Assembly: GCA_902167985.1 (NCBI GenBank)
Contig: CABHNZ010000016.1
Location: 1-64,000 of the forward strand
From: Shinella sp. UYSO24
GTDB lineage: Bacteria; Pseudomonadota; Alphaproteobacteria; Rhizobiales; Rhizobiaceae
Direction: 5' to 3'
DNA length: 64,000 nucleotides
Part shown: in pieces, positions 18,664 through 29,569 of the stretch
Position numbering within the stretch: position 1 is the first letter of the stretch
How the letters are laid out: every line of letters starts with the position of its first letter
The notes under the pieces: generated by a model
The model's input: only the letters and a program-made list of their open reading frames with translations
The model's database searches: none
Told to the model about the DNA's origin: nothing
Made by a program: the position numbers and the translations under genes

Positions 18664-20962
18664 TCAGGAAAATACTGCTTTCCGCACCGTGACGGGCGCC
18701 CCCTTGTAGGCCGGGGTGCCTGACTTCTCGTCAAAATCCGACAGCGCAATAATCCGGTTCATTTCGGGGTAGTAACCGGCCACGGAGCCGGAGGGTATGC
18801 TGTACTCGATGGCGATAAATCCGCTGACGACACGTTTCGGGGCCGCCGGATCGTGGTCTATGCCCATCACGTCCACCGGATCGCCGTGGCCAAGACCACG
18901 CGCCAGCATGTCGTCCCGGTTCATGAACACGACATCCCTGCGCCCGAAGACGCCGCGATAGCGGTCATCCAGATTATAGACGGTGGTATTGTATTGCCCA
19001 TGGCTGCGGATCGTCGTCATGATCAGGCTGTCGGGTCCGGTCATTCGCAGGTCCTCTTCCAGCCCTCTGGCGAACAGGAAGTTGGCCTTGCCGTTTGCGG
19101 TTTTCCACACCCTCTGGGCGGCTGGAATGCTCAGACGGAAGCCTCCGGGTTTCTGACCCTATGATTGAAATCCCTGAAATCCGGAAAGACGACTTCGATC
19201 TTGTCGCGGATCCGATCGTAGTTGCCGGCCAACTCGTCCCACGGAATGCCAAACCGATCTCCCAATGTCGCCTTAGCCATGGCGGCAATAATTGCCGGTT
19301 CCGACATCAGCATATCCGAAGGTGGCTTCAAGAAACCGCGGGAGGAATGCACCATCGACATGGAGTCTTCGACGGTGACGGCCTGCGGCCCCGACATCTG
19401 AATGTCCTGATCGGTCCTTCCGAGGACAGGCAGGATGATGGTGGTTTTCGCCGTCAGCAGGTGGGACCTGTTCGGCTTTGTTGCCAGATGAACTGCGAGA
19501 TCGAGCTTGCGCATGGCCGCAAACGTCGTCTCAGGATCCGACATCGCGACCGCCAGATTGCCGCCAAGGCAGACGAGTGCCTTCGAGGTGCCGGCCATGA
19601 TCGCCTCGATGCTCTCAATCGCATTGTGGCCTTTGGCGGAAGGCGGGCGAAAGCCGAATGCGCGTTCCATGCCATCGATGAGGTCCTTGTTCGGGATCTC
19701 GGTAATGCCCACGGTGCGGTCGCCCTGCACGTTCGAATGACCGCGCAGCGGACACAGGCCGGCGCCCGGCTTGCCGATATTGCCGCGCAGCATCAGAAGA
19801 TTTGCAAGGTGCTGTACGACCTCGGTGCCGGTCGCATGCTGCGTGATGCCCATGCCGTAGCAGATGATAACCCGTTCGCTGCGGATATAGGCATCGGCAA
19901 TCGTCTCGAAGGCCTGCCTGGAAATCCCGGATTTGCGGCAGATCTGATCCCACTGCGTGGATGAGACATCGCCTTGCAGATCCTCGAGACCGGACGTGTG
20001 GATCGCGATGAAGTCGCGGTCGAGGTAGCCGTGTCCGCCGGCGGCGCGATCTGCGGTATCACGCTCGAAGACGAGCTTGATGACGCCCTTCAGCAAGGCG
20101 AGATCCCCGCCGGGCTTCACCTGATGGTAGGCCGATGCGATCGGCGTCGAGGTGAGAGTGACCATCTCGATCGGGTTTTGCGGTGCCGCGAAACGCTCGA
20201 GCGCCCGCTCTTTCAACGGATTGAACACCAGAATGGGCACGCCGCGGCGCGCGCAATCGTGAAGCGTGGTCATCATTCTCGGGTGATTGGTGCCGGGATT
20301 GTGACCGATGCTGATAATCAGGTCGCATTCGTCGAAATCGCTCAGCTCGACCGTGCCTTTTCCGACGCCGATCGATTGGGGCAACCCGACTGAAGTGGCC
20401 TCATGGCACATGTTGGAGCAATCGGGAAAATTGTTTGTCCCATAGGCGCGAACGAAGGTCTGATAGAGGAAGGCCGCTTCATTCGATGCGCGCCCGGATG
20501 TGTAGAACTCCGCCTGGTTCGGATCGGAGAGGCTGCGCAGCGACGTGCCGATGCGGCTGAAAGCATCGTCCCAGGTGATCGGGAGGAAGTGATCTGTAGC
20601 GCCATCGTAAAGCATCGGGCTGGTGAGCCGGCCGGCATCTTCAAGCTTGTGGTCCGTCCATGTCCAAAGCTCGGATACGGTGTGCGCGGCGAAGAAGTCG
20701 GGATCGGCGCGCTTTTCGTCGATTCCCATGTGATCGCCTTGGCGCCGTTCTCGCAGAATTCGAATGCCGACGTGTGGTTGGGGTCCGGCCAGGCGCAGCC
20801 GGGGCAGTCGAAGCCGTCTGGCTGATTGGCCCGCAGAAGTGCATGCACGCCGCTGAAGACGACCTGCTGTTCCTTCAAGGTTCGTGCGACCGCCTTCAGC
20901 GCTCCCCAGCCACCCGCTGGCGCATCGTAACGAACGATGCCTTCTGGATCCTTGTCACTCAT
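18664..20962 (-). CDS. YdeP/FdhF-like molybdopterin oxidoreductase, frameshifted
   Basis: Molybdopterin oxidoreductase alpha-subunit-like protein of the FdhF/YdeP family (YdeP is linked to acid resistance in E. coli). The N-terminus has an iron-sulfur-type motif (CPGC, then CENGAKA), followed by the catalytic core with ISIGHNPGTNHPRMM, CYGMGITQHATGTE and GNIGKPGAGLCPLRGHSN. The C-terminal cofactor-closing domain begins near 19110 (TTIRSHGQYNTTVYN). Frame breaks near 20710 and 19140 interrupt it; two added bases give 766 residues, the usual YdeP length. The start at 20962 has GGGG upstream. It follows a DUF302 gene on the same strand. Redox partner and substrate unknown. Confidence 0.8.
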
Positions 20963-21104
20963 CGATCTACCCCATTGTGTTGAAAATGGTGGACGCCGCT
21001 TCGGTCGCAAGCGTTTAAAGCCGACGCTAATGTTCGCAGCCGGGCTCTGATTGTAAGATCCGCCACCGGCCAGGCCTGTGCGATGGGCTTCCGCCCGGCA
21101 GATC

Positions 21105-21596
21105 TCAGGATGCCGCCAACGCAAGCGCGCGCAGAACCTTCTGGTCCAGTGCCCGCGCGACGCGAAGAGCGGGCTCAGATCCATAGGGCCCAAGGCAGCT
21201 TTCCATCCGGTCATAGGCGAGCTTCACGCGGCTATCCTCCTCGTAGACCAGAATTGTCACTGGAGCATAGGAGCCGGCGTGGGGAACCGTTGCCACCATT
21301 TCCCGCATGATCAGAGGATTTCCGGCGACGATCCTGATGATCCGGTAGGCGTCGTGGTTCCCGTCCTTGTCCAATGCGTTACCCAGATCATAGGTCGCAA
21401 ATTCCATAAGGCCCGATGGGCCGACAGCGGCGTTGATCCTTTCGGAGAACCGGACAAAATCCTTCTCCGCCAGAATATCCTTCAGGGCCAAGCGATCCGT
21501 CCTGCCGATTTGCTGGAAGAGCCGTTCAACGACTGTGTCGAAATCCAAACTGGATGCGATTACTTCTCGCTCGATGGTGATGGTGAACGTCGTCAT
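21105..21596 (-). CDS. DUF302-family protein
   Basis: An intact 163-residue soluble protein with the DUF302 pattern: an early beta strand (TFTITIEREVIASS), a central region with FATYDLGNALDK, a strand reading VTILVYEED, and a final helix with LDQKVLRALA. DUF302 proteins are small alpha/beta domains of unknown function, sometimes near redox proteins. It lies 140 bp upstream of the YdeP-like oxidoreductase in the same direction, so the pair is likely an operon. No catalytic residues can be named. Confidence 0.75.
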   Translation of the reverse strand: MTTFTITIEREVIASSLDFDTVVERLFQQIGRTDRLALKDILAEKDFVRFSERINAAVGPSGLMEFATYDLGNALDKDGNHDAYRIIRIVAGNPLIMREMVATVPHAGSYAPVTILVYEEDSRVKLAYDRMESCLGPYGSEPALRVARALDQKVLRALALAAS

Positions 21597-21892
21597 CTGT
21601 CAGCCTCCTGATTTGGCGATCGGCATGTTCGAGAGCATTACCCATCGGGTGGGAGCCATGATCTCAGCATCTGCCTGGGCTGATATTCTTGTAGCTTTCG
21701 CGCACAAGTCCCACGGGCGATGAAGTCCCGCAGCCACGCGAGCCGACCGCGCCAGCGGTGCTCGATCCTGCAATAAATCGATCCCAGTCCGCCTAACCTG
21801 CGTGAGCCCTGCGCGCGTGAGGAGAAAGCTTTCAACGTGAAAGCCTCCGCGGTGCTGGTTGCAAGGACAAGATAGGCTGAGCGGAGAGTAAC

Positions 21893-22685
21893 ATGACGGA
21901 CAGGCTTGGAACGGCACTCATAACCGGTGCCTCCGGGGGGATCGGCGCGGTCTATGCGGACCGGCTAGCAAAACGCGGATACGACTTGATCGTCGTCGCT
22001 CGAGACACAAAGAAGCTGGAGGAACTTGCCCGGCGCCTGTCAAGTGAGACCGGTGTCAAGGTCGAGGTGATTGGCGCGGATCTGACCGATGAAGGGGATG
22101 TCTCACGGATTGAAAGCCTGCTTGCCAGCCCTGAAATTTCGCTGCTCGTCAACAATGCGGGTATGTCGTTGAAGGGGAGCCTCCTCGAAAATGGCGGTGA
22201 CGAGATCGGCCGTATCGTGACGCTCAATATGACCACGCCTACACGGCTGGCAGCGGCAGCAGCCAAGGCATTTACCGCCGTTGGTCGTGGAGCGGTAATC
22301 AACATCTCCTCGGTGCTTGCACTGGCGCCCGAGCGCTTCGACGGTGTCTATAGCGGCTCGAAAGCTATCTTCTCAATCTTAGCCAGGCGATGGCCGCTCA
22401 ATATGCGGATCACGGGCTCTACACCCAGGCCGTTCTGCCCGGCGCCACCCGTACCGAATTGTGGGAGCGCTCCGGCAAGGACATCGACTCGTTTCCACCG
22501 GAAATCGTCATGAGCGTGGATGATCTTGTCGATGCAGCCTTGTCGGGTTCGATCGGGGCGAAGCCGTGACCATTCCGCCTCTGGCGGACGAGGCGCAATG
22601 GACGAGCCTTCAATCGGCGCGGCAGGCGATGGCTCCGAACCTTTCGCGCCGCGACGTGGCATCACGCTATCGACAGGCTGGCTGA
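21893..22685 (+). CDS. SDR-family oxidoreductase (DltE-like), frameshifted
   Basis: Classical short-chain dehydrogenase: cofactor motif TGASGGIG, NNAG in LLVNNAGMSLKG, Ser in INISS and catalytic YSGSK. The family subtype that ends with an extended C-terminus (TELWERSG) is usually annotated as SDR/YqjQ or DltE-like. Frame breaks near 22370 and 22553 move the C-terminal third through two other frames; two added bases give 264 residues. The ATG at 21893 lies 12 bases after AGCGGAGAG. Its 3' end faces the GNAT gene. Substrate unknown. Confidence 0.75.
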
Positions 22686-22792
22686 AACACACTGGTCGGG
22701 TTGGCGCAGATTGGGGCGCCGGCACCAGCGTCGGGAGGCTATGGCGAGGGCCATGGCCGCGCGAATTTATACAGGTATTGCCCGTCGGTCGA

Positions 22793-23634
22793 TCATGCCT
22801 GTTTCCTGACGAAATTCGCCGAGTAATGGCTGACGGCGAAGCCGCTGCGGATGTAGTTGTGAAAGCTTGCATCCTGCCGGCTGTAGTGTAGCATGGCTGT
22901 GGTCGGGCGGTCTCTGCCATAGCGAACGGCGCGCCAGCCGCAAACGCGTCATGGAGGCGCCGTTCGATCAGGGCCAGTTGCATGCCTTGCCCTCGATAAT
23001 CCTGAAGCGTGGCGTCCATCCCCAGCCAGGCGCCGTGGTCCGTGACGAAAGCTGCAGCGGCGGCGCAGGCATAGTCATCGCTACGCAGGATGTAGCAGTG
23101 CCATTTCGGTCGGAAAGTCAGACAGGTGAGCCACTCCCGCATCTGGAATGGAAAGCCGAAGGCGTCGATGATGACATCCGCGAAGGCATAGGCATCGTCT
23201 TCATCGCGAACCTGTGAAACCTCAAGCGCTGTTGTCTGCGCCAAGGGCTGACGGGACATGGCCAACTTCATCCATCCCGTCTCCAGTTGGGTCATTCCGC
23301 TTTGCTCCAGAGTGCTCGCGGTCGATAGGATATTCGGCTCGTCAATCTGAACCACATGGTTGCTCGCCACATTCCGGGCCAACCACTCGATGCCGGCTTT
23401 TGCATTCCTGACGTCGTCTGACCAATGAGGCCCGACTGCGAATACCCTGTTGAACGCAACGCCTGGCAAAGCGGTAGCGGCAAGATAGGCAGCATCATCA
23501 TCCGAATACGCCAGCAAGCCGAGCGCCTGACGCACGATCGTTGGCGCTGCATGAAAGAAGTCCAACCAGGCCAGCCGTTCCAGGCTGCGGATATGGTGGC
23601 CATTCGAGGCGGGAGCGGGAAGAGGCGATGTCAT
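22793..23634 (-). CDS. GNAT-family N-acetyltransferase, frameshifted
   Basis: About 280 residues after repair of one base near 22925. The GNAT acetyl-CoA signature (LQDYRGQGMQLALIERRLHDAF) lies in the last third; preceding strands (WLGMDATL) fit the fold, while the N-terminal half is a family-specific helical extension. After the break the frame reads HYSRQDASFHNYIRSGF and ends at 22793. The long open continuation in the original frame to 22348 overlaps the SDR and is spurious. Start at 23634 with GGAGG upstream. The acceptor substrate cannot be predicted. Confidence 0.75.
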
Positions 23635-23928
23635 GTCGAAACCTCCAAGGAAGCTATCGCACGCTTTGCCGCAAAGGGTGGTTTTCTCCAAGGTAAAAGG
23701 ACGCCTTACACCTAAACACGCTCTCTGGGAGATCGTTCTTATGGCGGGACTGGCCGCTGATTGCGGTCAGGCGCAAACGTTCGCCAGAAATTGAACGCCA
23801 AGAAGAAATCATATACAGATCGGCCGGACGAACATGGAGCAGTTGGCGCTTTCCGGCGTGGTCGCATCCGCTGTCCAAGGGGGCTTCTGAAGGCAATGCG
23901 CTGCGCCAAGCAAGCCTGTCCAACGGCA

Positions 23929-24539
23929 TCATTCTGGGCCTCTGACTTCACGACAGCTAAGATTCCTTGCCTGCCTTTCGATGTCCGCTGGCTCCAATAC
24001 TGTTTCCGCACCTGCAAGATAGGCTGGCGCAGCGCATACGACCAGCCGGGACGTCACCAGCCGCCGTATAATCAGATTTTCTTCGAGCGCGATCGTGCCT
24101 CTAAGGGCAAGGTCGAAACTCTTCTCGACGATGTTAAGGGCCTCAAGGGACATCTCCATTTCGACATTGATTGCCGGGTATTTCAGATGAAATCGGCAAG
24201 CAGCGGCGCGATGAAGAGTTATCCGAGGTCGGGCGGCGCCGAAAGTCTGATCTGCCCGATTGCCTTTTCGTGCAGTGCCCTAATCTCGCTGTCTGCGTCG
24301 AGCACCCGAGCCAGAAGACCATCGAGGGCGCGAAGATAGATCTTCCCGGCCTCCGTAAGCGTGACGCTCCTCGTCTTGCGCTGAAGGGGGCGGACTCCTA
24401 GCCGATGTTCCAGATCCCTCATTTGCGAACTAGCAGTCGCACGCGACATCCCGAGTTTGTCGGCTGCACGCGAGAAGCTCAAGGTATCTGCTATCGTCAG
24501 GAAGACCGCGAGGCCCGCGAGGGGATCCAATGATGTCAT
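23929..24539 (-). pseudogene. LysR-family regulator fragment
   Basis: The N-terminal 106 residues are a good LysR DNA-binding domain (LAVFLTIADTLSFSRAADKLGMS, then LEHRLGVRPLQRKTRSVTLTEAG). Near 24230 the frame breaks, and part of the effector domain continues in another frame (FDLALRG, SRLVVCAAPAYLAG). Beyond about 23930 LysR similarity stops and the last third of the effector domain is missing, so this copy is probably dead. Bases 23635-23928 show no further recognisable gene, and 24540-24911 nothing recognisable either. Confidence 0.7.
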
Positions 24540-24911
24540 TAAGGAGTACGACCCGAACCTGTATTGATTGGCCGTCGGGATAAGACAGGGGCCGGCAGCG
24601 AGGCGATTATCGGACGGTGACTTGCGGTCCGTGAGGGAGCCTCTACCGGAGCGATGTGGGCCCAGACGGCTCCACCTTGGCGTCTATATGAAATGATCCC
24701 ATCGATACGAGGTATGGATCTCTCGATGGCCCGCCATTGACAAGATCGGCCGGTCGATGGAATTGGCCAAAACAAGCCACGCAGCCCTTGGTGGCGGCGA
24801 AATCACGTTCAAATCGTAACTTCGCTGCTCCCTGCGTTGGTAGGCTTTATTTCCGGGTGCGGTCCTCCGGCATTGTATGATCCAGCGCAAACAGCCGCTT
24901 TGAACCTTTTG

Positions 24912-25111
24912 AAATGTAGAAAATTTTACAAGCCTCCATGCGTTCAGGCCCCCGCAACCAAATTCCTAAACATTAATTCTCGATGATCAGCCTGCGTAAG
25001 CGGGCTTTTGGCGTTTCTGCGCTTTCACCCATAAATGCGGCCAAAGTCAAAAAGGCCCGTGCTAAAATCGAAAGCGGTAAGGCAAAGGCAAAGATCTCTG
25101 TCCAAGACTTC
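24912..25111 (+). repeat. Repeat copy 2: tRNA-fMet-like 3' end plus hairpin, split by IS630
   Basis: The same layout as copy 1: AT-rich lead ending TTTTACAAG, GGCCCCCGCAACCA (ends 24960), then a hairpin AGCCTGC-GTAA-GCGGGCTTTT. Alignment with copy 1 runs gap-free for about 130 bases past the hairpin. It is interrupted at 25112 by the IS630 element and resumes just after 26154 (TAGCCTGG against CAGCGTCT in copy 1), which shows the insertion point. The small frame at 24983-25114 stops only because the insertion supplies a TAG. Confidence 0.65.
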
Positions 25112-26154
25112 TAGAGCAAATCCTGTTCAATCTGGATCATATCTCGCAGCCTTGAAGTAGTTGGCACATTCAGCGGCAGTGAATCGCGGCATCAAGGCCC
25201 CAACGGCATCCCATAGGGCGTCGATCTTTCGCTCGGCCCGGCCTCGCAGCATGGCTTTCAGCTTGGAGAATGCGTTTTCGATTGGATTGAAGTCCGGGCT
25301 ATAGGGCGGAAGGAACATGAGCCTTGCGCCGGCACGCTCGACGGCATCGCGGACACCGGCCGTTTTGTGTGCAGGCAGGTTATCCATGATAACGACGTCG
25401 CCGATATTCAGGGTGGGCAACAGCACCTGTTCGACCTAAGCAAGGAAGACGTTGCCGTTCATCGCGCCATCGTAGACGAATGGTGCGGTCATTCCGCTGA
25501 GGCGCAACGCACCGGTAAAAGTCGTCGTTTTCCAATGGCCGTGCGGCACGCCGGCGCGGCAACGCTCACCGCGCAATGCCCGTCCGCGCAGGCGCGACAT
25601 CTTGGTCGACAGGCCGGTTTCGTCGATGAAGATCAGTTTCTCCGGCTCAAGGTCCAATTGACCATCGAACCAGGCGCGCCGGCGCTCAGGACGTCCGGTC
25701 GGTCTTGCTCCAGTGCGTGTGCGGTCTTTTTTAAAGGTCCACCCACGGCCTCGCAGCCAAGCCCCAGTGCGCTGCGGCTGATCTTCACCTGCCGCTCGGC
25801 GAGCAAGCGCTCAACCATCTCATCGAGCGTCACATCCTTACGATCGGCGATCAAGGTGACAACGAATTCCTCGTGGGCATCTACTGCCGATGGTCGTCGC
25901 CAGCCCTGTGGCCGAGGTGTAAACTCACCCTCTTGCGCTCTCGCGATCCAACGGATCGCTGTCGAAATCCCAACACCGAAACGAGCAGCAGCTTGTCGAG
26001 CCAACATGCCCGACGCAGACGCTTTCAATACCCGTATTCGCAGATCATCGCTCAGGGCCTGTCCCATCATCCACCTCTCCATTGTGGATGTTGAATCAGC
26101 TTCGACCACCGCCGTCACGTCACGATCGATTCATCAATCGCAGGACGCGCTCTA
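25112..26154 (-). mobile_element. IS630-family insertion sequence with TA target duplication
   Basis: The element body is 25114-26152, flanked by TA at 25112-25113 and 26153-26154, as expected for IS630/Tc1-mariner insertion. Imperfect terminal inverted repeats share GAGC, three variable bases, then TCCTG. The single transposase gene is on the minus strand and is broken. The boundaries are supported independently by comparison with repeat copy 1, whose sequence is continuous across the insertion point. Confidence 0.85.
25127..26070 (-). pseudogene. IS630 transposase, degraded
   Basis: N-terminal helix-turn-helix part (LRIRVLKASASGMLARQAAARFGVG is split here only for description), then a DDE catalytic domain with IDETGLSTKM, DNLPAHKT and SPDFNPIENAFSK supplying the D, D and E. 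The reading frame shifts near 25770, 25735 (an A6 run) and 25680, and an in-frame TAG at about 25437 replaces an aromatic residue before VEQVLLPTL. One of the shifts, at the A6-G run, could be programmed frameshifting, but the nonsense codon makes the copy inactive as read. Start at 26070 after GGAGAGG. Confidence 0.8.
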
Positions 26155-26203
26155 GCCTGGTGAGATCGGGAGGAGGGGAGCAGACCTGCGCCCCAACTGT
26201 CGG

Positions 26204-28581
26204 TTACTCTCCATAGGGTAGCCAGATTGTCTTTACCTGGCAGGCGCGTCGCAGGAACTCTTCGCCCTGGCCCTGCCGCGGATCATGCCAGTCGCGCAGA
26301 CGGCCATAATCCACCCAGGTCGGTTTCAGATTGCCGGCCGATGCGTTTTCGACCATGGCCGATCCTTCCCGGCTGCCACAATACCAGAGCGCTGCAACAT
26401 CGTCGTGCTCGGCAAGCGTTCTTGCCAGTACATCACGTTCGCCAGTCAGAAGATTAATCACACCGCCGGGAATATCGGAGGTTTCGATTACCTGATAAAG
26501 CCGGGTTGCGATCAGCGGATGGCTTTGCGAGGCGACAGCGACCACCCGGTTGCCAAGCGTAATCGCGGGCAGGATGAGAGACATCAGCGACAGGAGCGGT
26601 GCCTCGTCGGACAGGACGAGGCCGAGGGTCCCATAGGCCTCGTTGACCGTCATCGTTACATGGCGGGATTTTGCAGAGGTTACTGCCCCATCGAACTTGT
26701 CGGCCTGGGCCGCATACCAGAAGGCGCGGCGGATGGTCTGGTCGATCTCTTGCTCCGGCTTTTTGACGGCGCCGGCTCTATCAAGCGCCGATACGAATTC
26801 GGCACGGCGCTGGTCGAGATTTTCAGCCAGAAAGTACAGAACCTGAGCGCGGTTATGTGCCGTCACGCCACCCCAGCCGCTCGCCTTGTTGGCCGCTTCG
26901 ACGGCGTTTCGCACATCCTTGCGGCTTGCGAGGCTCGCGTGCCCGATTACCTCACCGCCCTTACCGCGAACGCTGTAGCTCTGGCCGCCATCCGGCCGCA
27001 CCTGCTTGCCGCCGATATAGAGCTTGGTGGTGACGTCGATACCCGTCTGGTCGATCTTCGCGACAACCGGTGTCACCAGCGGGCGAAGCGCGGGCTCCGG
27101 CCGGTCCTTGCCCACCTTTTCATGTGCCGGCTTCAGATATTCATGCATGCCGCGCGGCCGCCTTCGCGGCCGAAGCCGCTTTCCCGGTAGCCGCCGAAGG
27201 GCGCTGCTGCATCGAACATGTTGGTGGCGTTGATCCAGACGACGCCGGCCTTGACCTTGGATGCAAGTTCGATCGCGCGGTTGATATTTTCCGACCATAC
27301 CGAGGCCGCCAGGCCGTAGCGGGTATCATTGGCCAGCATCACGGCCTCGTCGAGCGTTCGAAACGTGCCCGTGGTCGCAACCGGTCCAAAGATCTCCACC
27401 TGAGAGACGGTATGTGCAGGCGCCGTCTCGGTGAAAAAGCCGGGAGCGCAGAAATAGCCCGTCTGGGGCATGTCCACCGGTGCGATATGAAGCGTCGCCC
27501 CTTCGTCCTCGCCTTGGCCAGCAGATCTCTGATGCGCGAGAGCTGCTTCTGCGAGACGATCGCCCCGACATCCATGGTTTTGTCGAGCGGATTACCGACC
27601 GCATCGTTGTCATGCGGCCCTTGAGCTTGCCAAAGAAGGCCGGCGCCACGCCCTCCTGCACGAGAATGCGGGAGCCCGCGCAGCAGACCTCTCCCTGATT
27701 GAACCAGATGGCATCAACGACGCCTTCGACAGCGGCATCGAGATCGGCATCCTCCATCACGATGAAGGGGGATTTGCCGCCGAGTTCCAGGCTGAGCTTT
27801 TTGCCCGAGCCTGCGATCTGCCGGCGGATAAGACGGCCGACCTCCGTCGAGCCGGTAAACGCCACCTTGTCGATATCCGCATGGCCGGCAATGGCTGCCC
27901 CTGTCTCGCCATCGCCGTTGACGATGTTGACCACGCCGGCCGGCAGGCCGATCTCGGTGAGCATTTCGGCAAAGGCATAGGCAGTCAACGGCGTAAGGTC
28001 GGCGGGCTTGATGACGACGGTATTGCCGGCAGCAATCGCCGGCGCGACCTTCCAGGCGAGCATCAGGAGCGGAAAATTCCAGGGTATGATCTGGCCGCAG
28101 ACGCGACAGGGGTGTGGTTGGGAAAGGCATCCGCCGCAAGTTCGGCCCAACCGGCATGGTGATAGAAATGCCGTGCGGCAAGCGGAATATCGATGTCGCG
28201 GGTCTCGCGGATGGTCTTGCCATTGTCCATCGTTTCCAGAACAGAGAAGAAGCGCTCGCGCTTTTGCAGGTGCCGGGCGATGGCATAGAGATATTTGGCG
28301 CGTTCGTGCCCAGGCAGCGCTGACCAGGCCGGGAAGGCGGCGCGGGCGGCTGCGACGGCGGCATCGACCTCTGCGGTCCTGCCCTTGGCAACACGGGCGA
28401 TCACCTTTTCCTCGGCGGGATTGACGACCTCGATCAGGTCGCCTCCGGCGGCGGTGAACGCGCCATTGATATAATGGCCAAGCCCGTGCTGATGGCTCTC
28501 AAGCCAGGCCAGAACTTCGGAATTGCTTTCGGGAGCGGGGCCATATTCCATGGTTTGCATGATGTCCTTGATGGAAGGCAT
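26204..28581 (-). CDS. Double-domain aldehyde dehydrogenase (ALDH16-like), frameshifted
   Basis: About 793 residues after adding one base at each of four breaks (near 28090, 27600, 27490 and 27130), all in the same direction. The first ALDH domain is complete: IIPWNFPLLML, FTGSTEVGRLI, catalytic Glu in LELGGKSPF and catalytic Cys in QGEVCCAGSR. The second, from about 27080 leftward, is ALDH-like but has no catalytic Cys motif. This is the architecture of ALDH16, in which the second domain is structural. It is the last gene of the sugar operon, eight bases after deoC. With DeoC making acetaldehyde, oxidation to acetate is a plausible role (inference). Confidence 0.8.
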
Positions 28582-28590
28582 GATCGTTCC

Positions 28591-29553
28591 TCAGGCCAGC
28601 GCGTGGCGGTTGGCGGCCGAGTAACGGCCCGTCAGGTGATGTTCGAGCTGCGTTCGATGTCTGCCAGCATGGAGGACGCGCCAATGCGGAAAAGATCCGG
28701 CATCATGAAGCGCGTGCCGAGCTCCTCCTTCATCAGGATCAGCCAGTTCATAGCGTCCTTGGCGGTACGCAAGCCACCGGCCGGCTTGAAGCCGACCATC
28801 TGGCCGGTGCGCTCGTTATAGTCTCGCAGCGCACGGATCATCGTCAGGGAGACGGGCAGCGTTGCGTTGACCTCTTCCTTTCCGGTCGAGGTTTTGATGA
28901 AGTCGGAGCCTGCCTGCATGGCGACCATCGATGCACGATAGACGTTGGTTAGCGTTTTAAGGTCGCCGGTCGCCAGGATCGCCTTCATATGTGCGGGGCC
29001 GCAGGCTTCGCGCATGGCTCTGATCTCGTCGTAGAGCGCCGGCCAATTGCCGGTCAGAACATGCTCGCGGGTGATGACGATATCGATTTCGCCGGCGCTG
29101 TTCTACCGCGTAGCGGATTTCGGCAAGCCGCAGAGGTAGCGGCATCAGCCCAGCCGGAAAGCCCGTCGCAACCGAAGCCACGGGAATGCCGGAGCCCTCC
29201 AGAGCCTTGACCGCATGCGCAACCATGGTCGGATAGACGCAGACGGCGCCGACCTTCAGCGTGTCGAGGCCGAGCCCTTCCATGAGATCGGCGCGCAATG
29301 GCGCCCTGGCCTTGGCGCAGAGGCGCTTGACGCGACCCTCCGTATCGTCACCCGCAAGTGTCGTCAGGTCGATGCAGGTAATGGCGCGCAGAAGCCATGC
29401 GGCCTGCCACTCCTTCTTCACCGTTCGGCGGGTCGGCAGCGTCGCAGTTCGGCGTTCCGTGGCGGTGAGATTGACGACGTGCCTGTCGAACCACTCGGGC
29501 GCCAGAGGCACGCCTTCGGGGCGGGGAAAATGTTCGGTCATGATGATGTCCAT
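28591..29553 (-). CDS. deoC: Deoxyribose-phosphate aldolase, frameshifted
   Basis: Class I aldolase that cleaves 2-deoxyribose-5-phosphate to glyceraldehyde-3-phosphate and acetaldehyde. Family landmarks: CIDLTTLAGDDTEGRV, VAHAVKALEGSGIPVASVATGFP, then after a break near 29100 IDIVITREHVLTG, the Schiff-base Lys in FIKTSTGK, and GFKPAGGLRT. A second break near 28640 leads into the proper tail (HHLTGRYSAA). The length is that of the long alphaproteobacterial DeoC form, about 320 residues. Start at 29553, or 29541 at a second ATG. It lies between the permease gene and the ALDH, in one operon. Confidence 0.85.
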
Positions 29554-29569
29554 TCTGTGCAAGCGGGGC

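Noticed and set aside
22348..22792. Extension of the GNAT frame by about 150 codons
   Set aside because: The acetyltransferase continues in another frame and stops at 22793; the extension is proline/arginine-rich and antisense to the SDR.
26204..29553. Programmed frameshifting in the ALDH and deoC genes
   Set aside because: Four and two breaks per gene without shared slippery sites, matching breaks in many unrelated genes; deletion errors explain them better.
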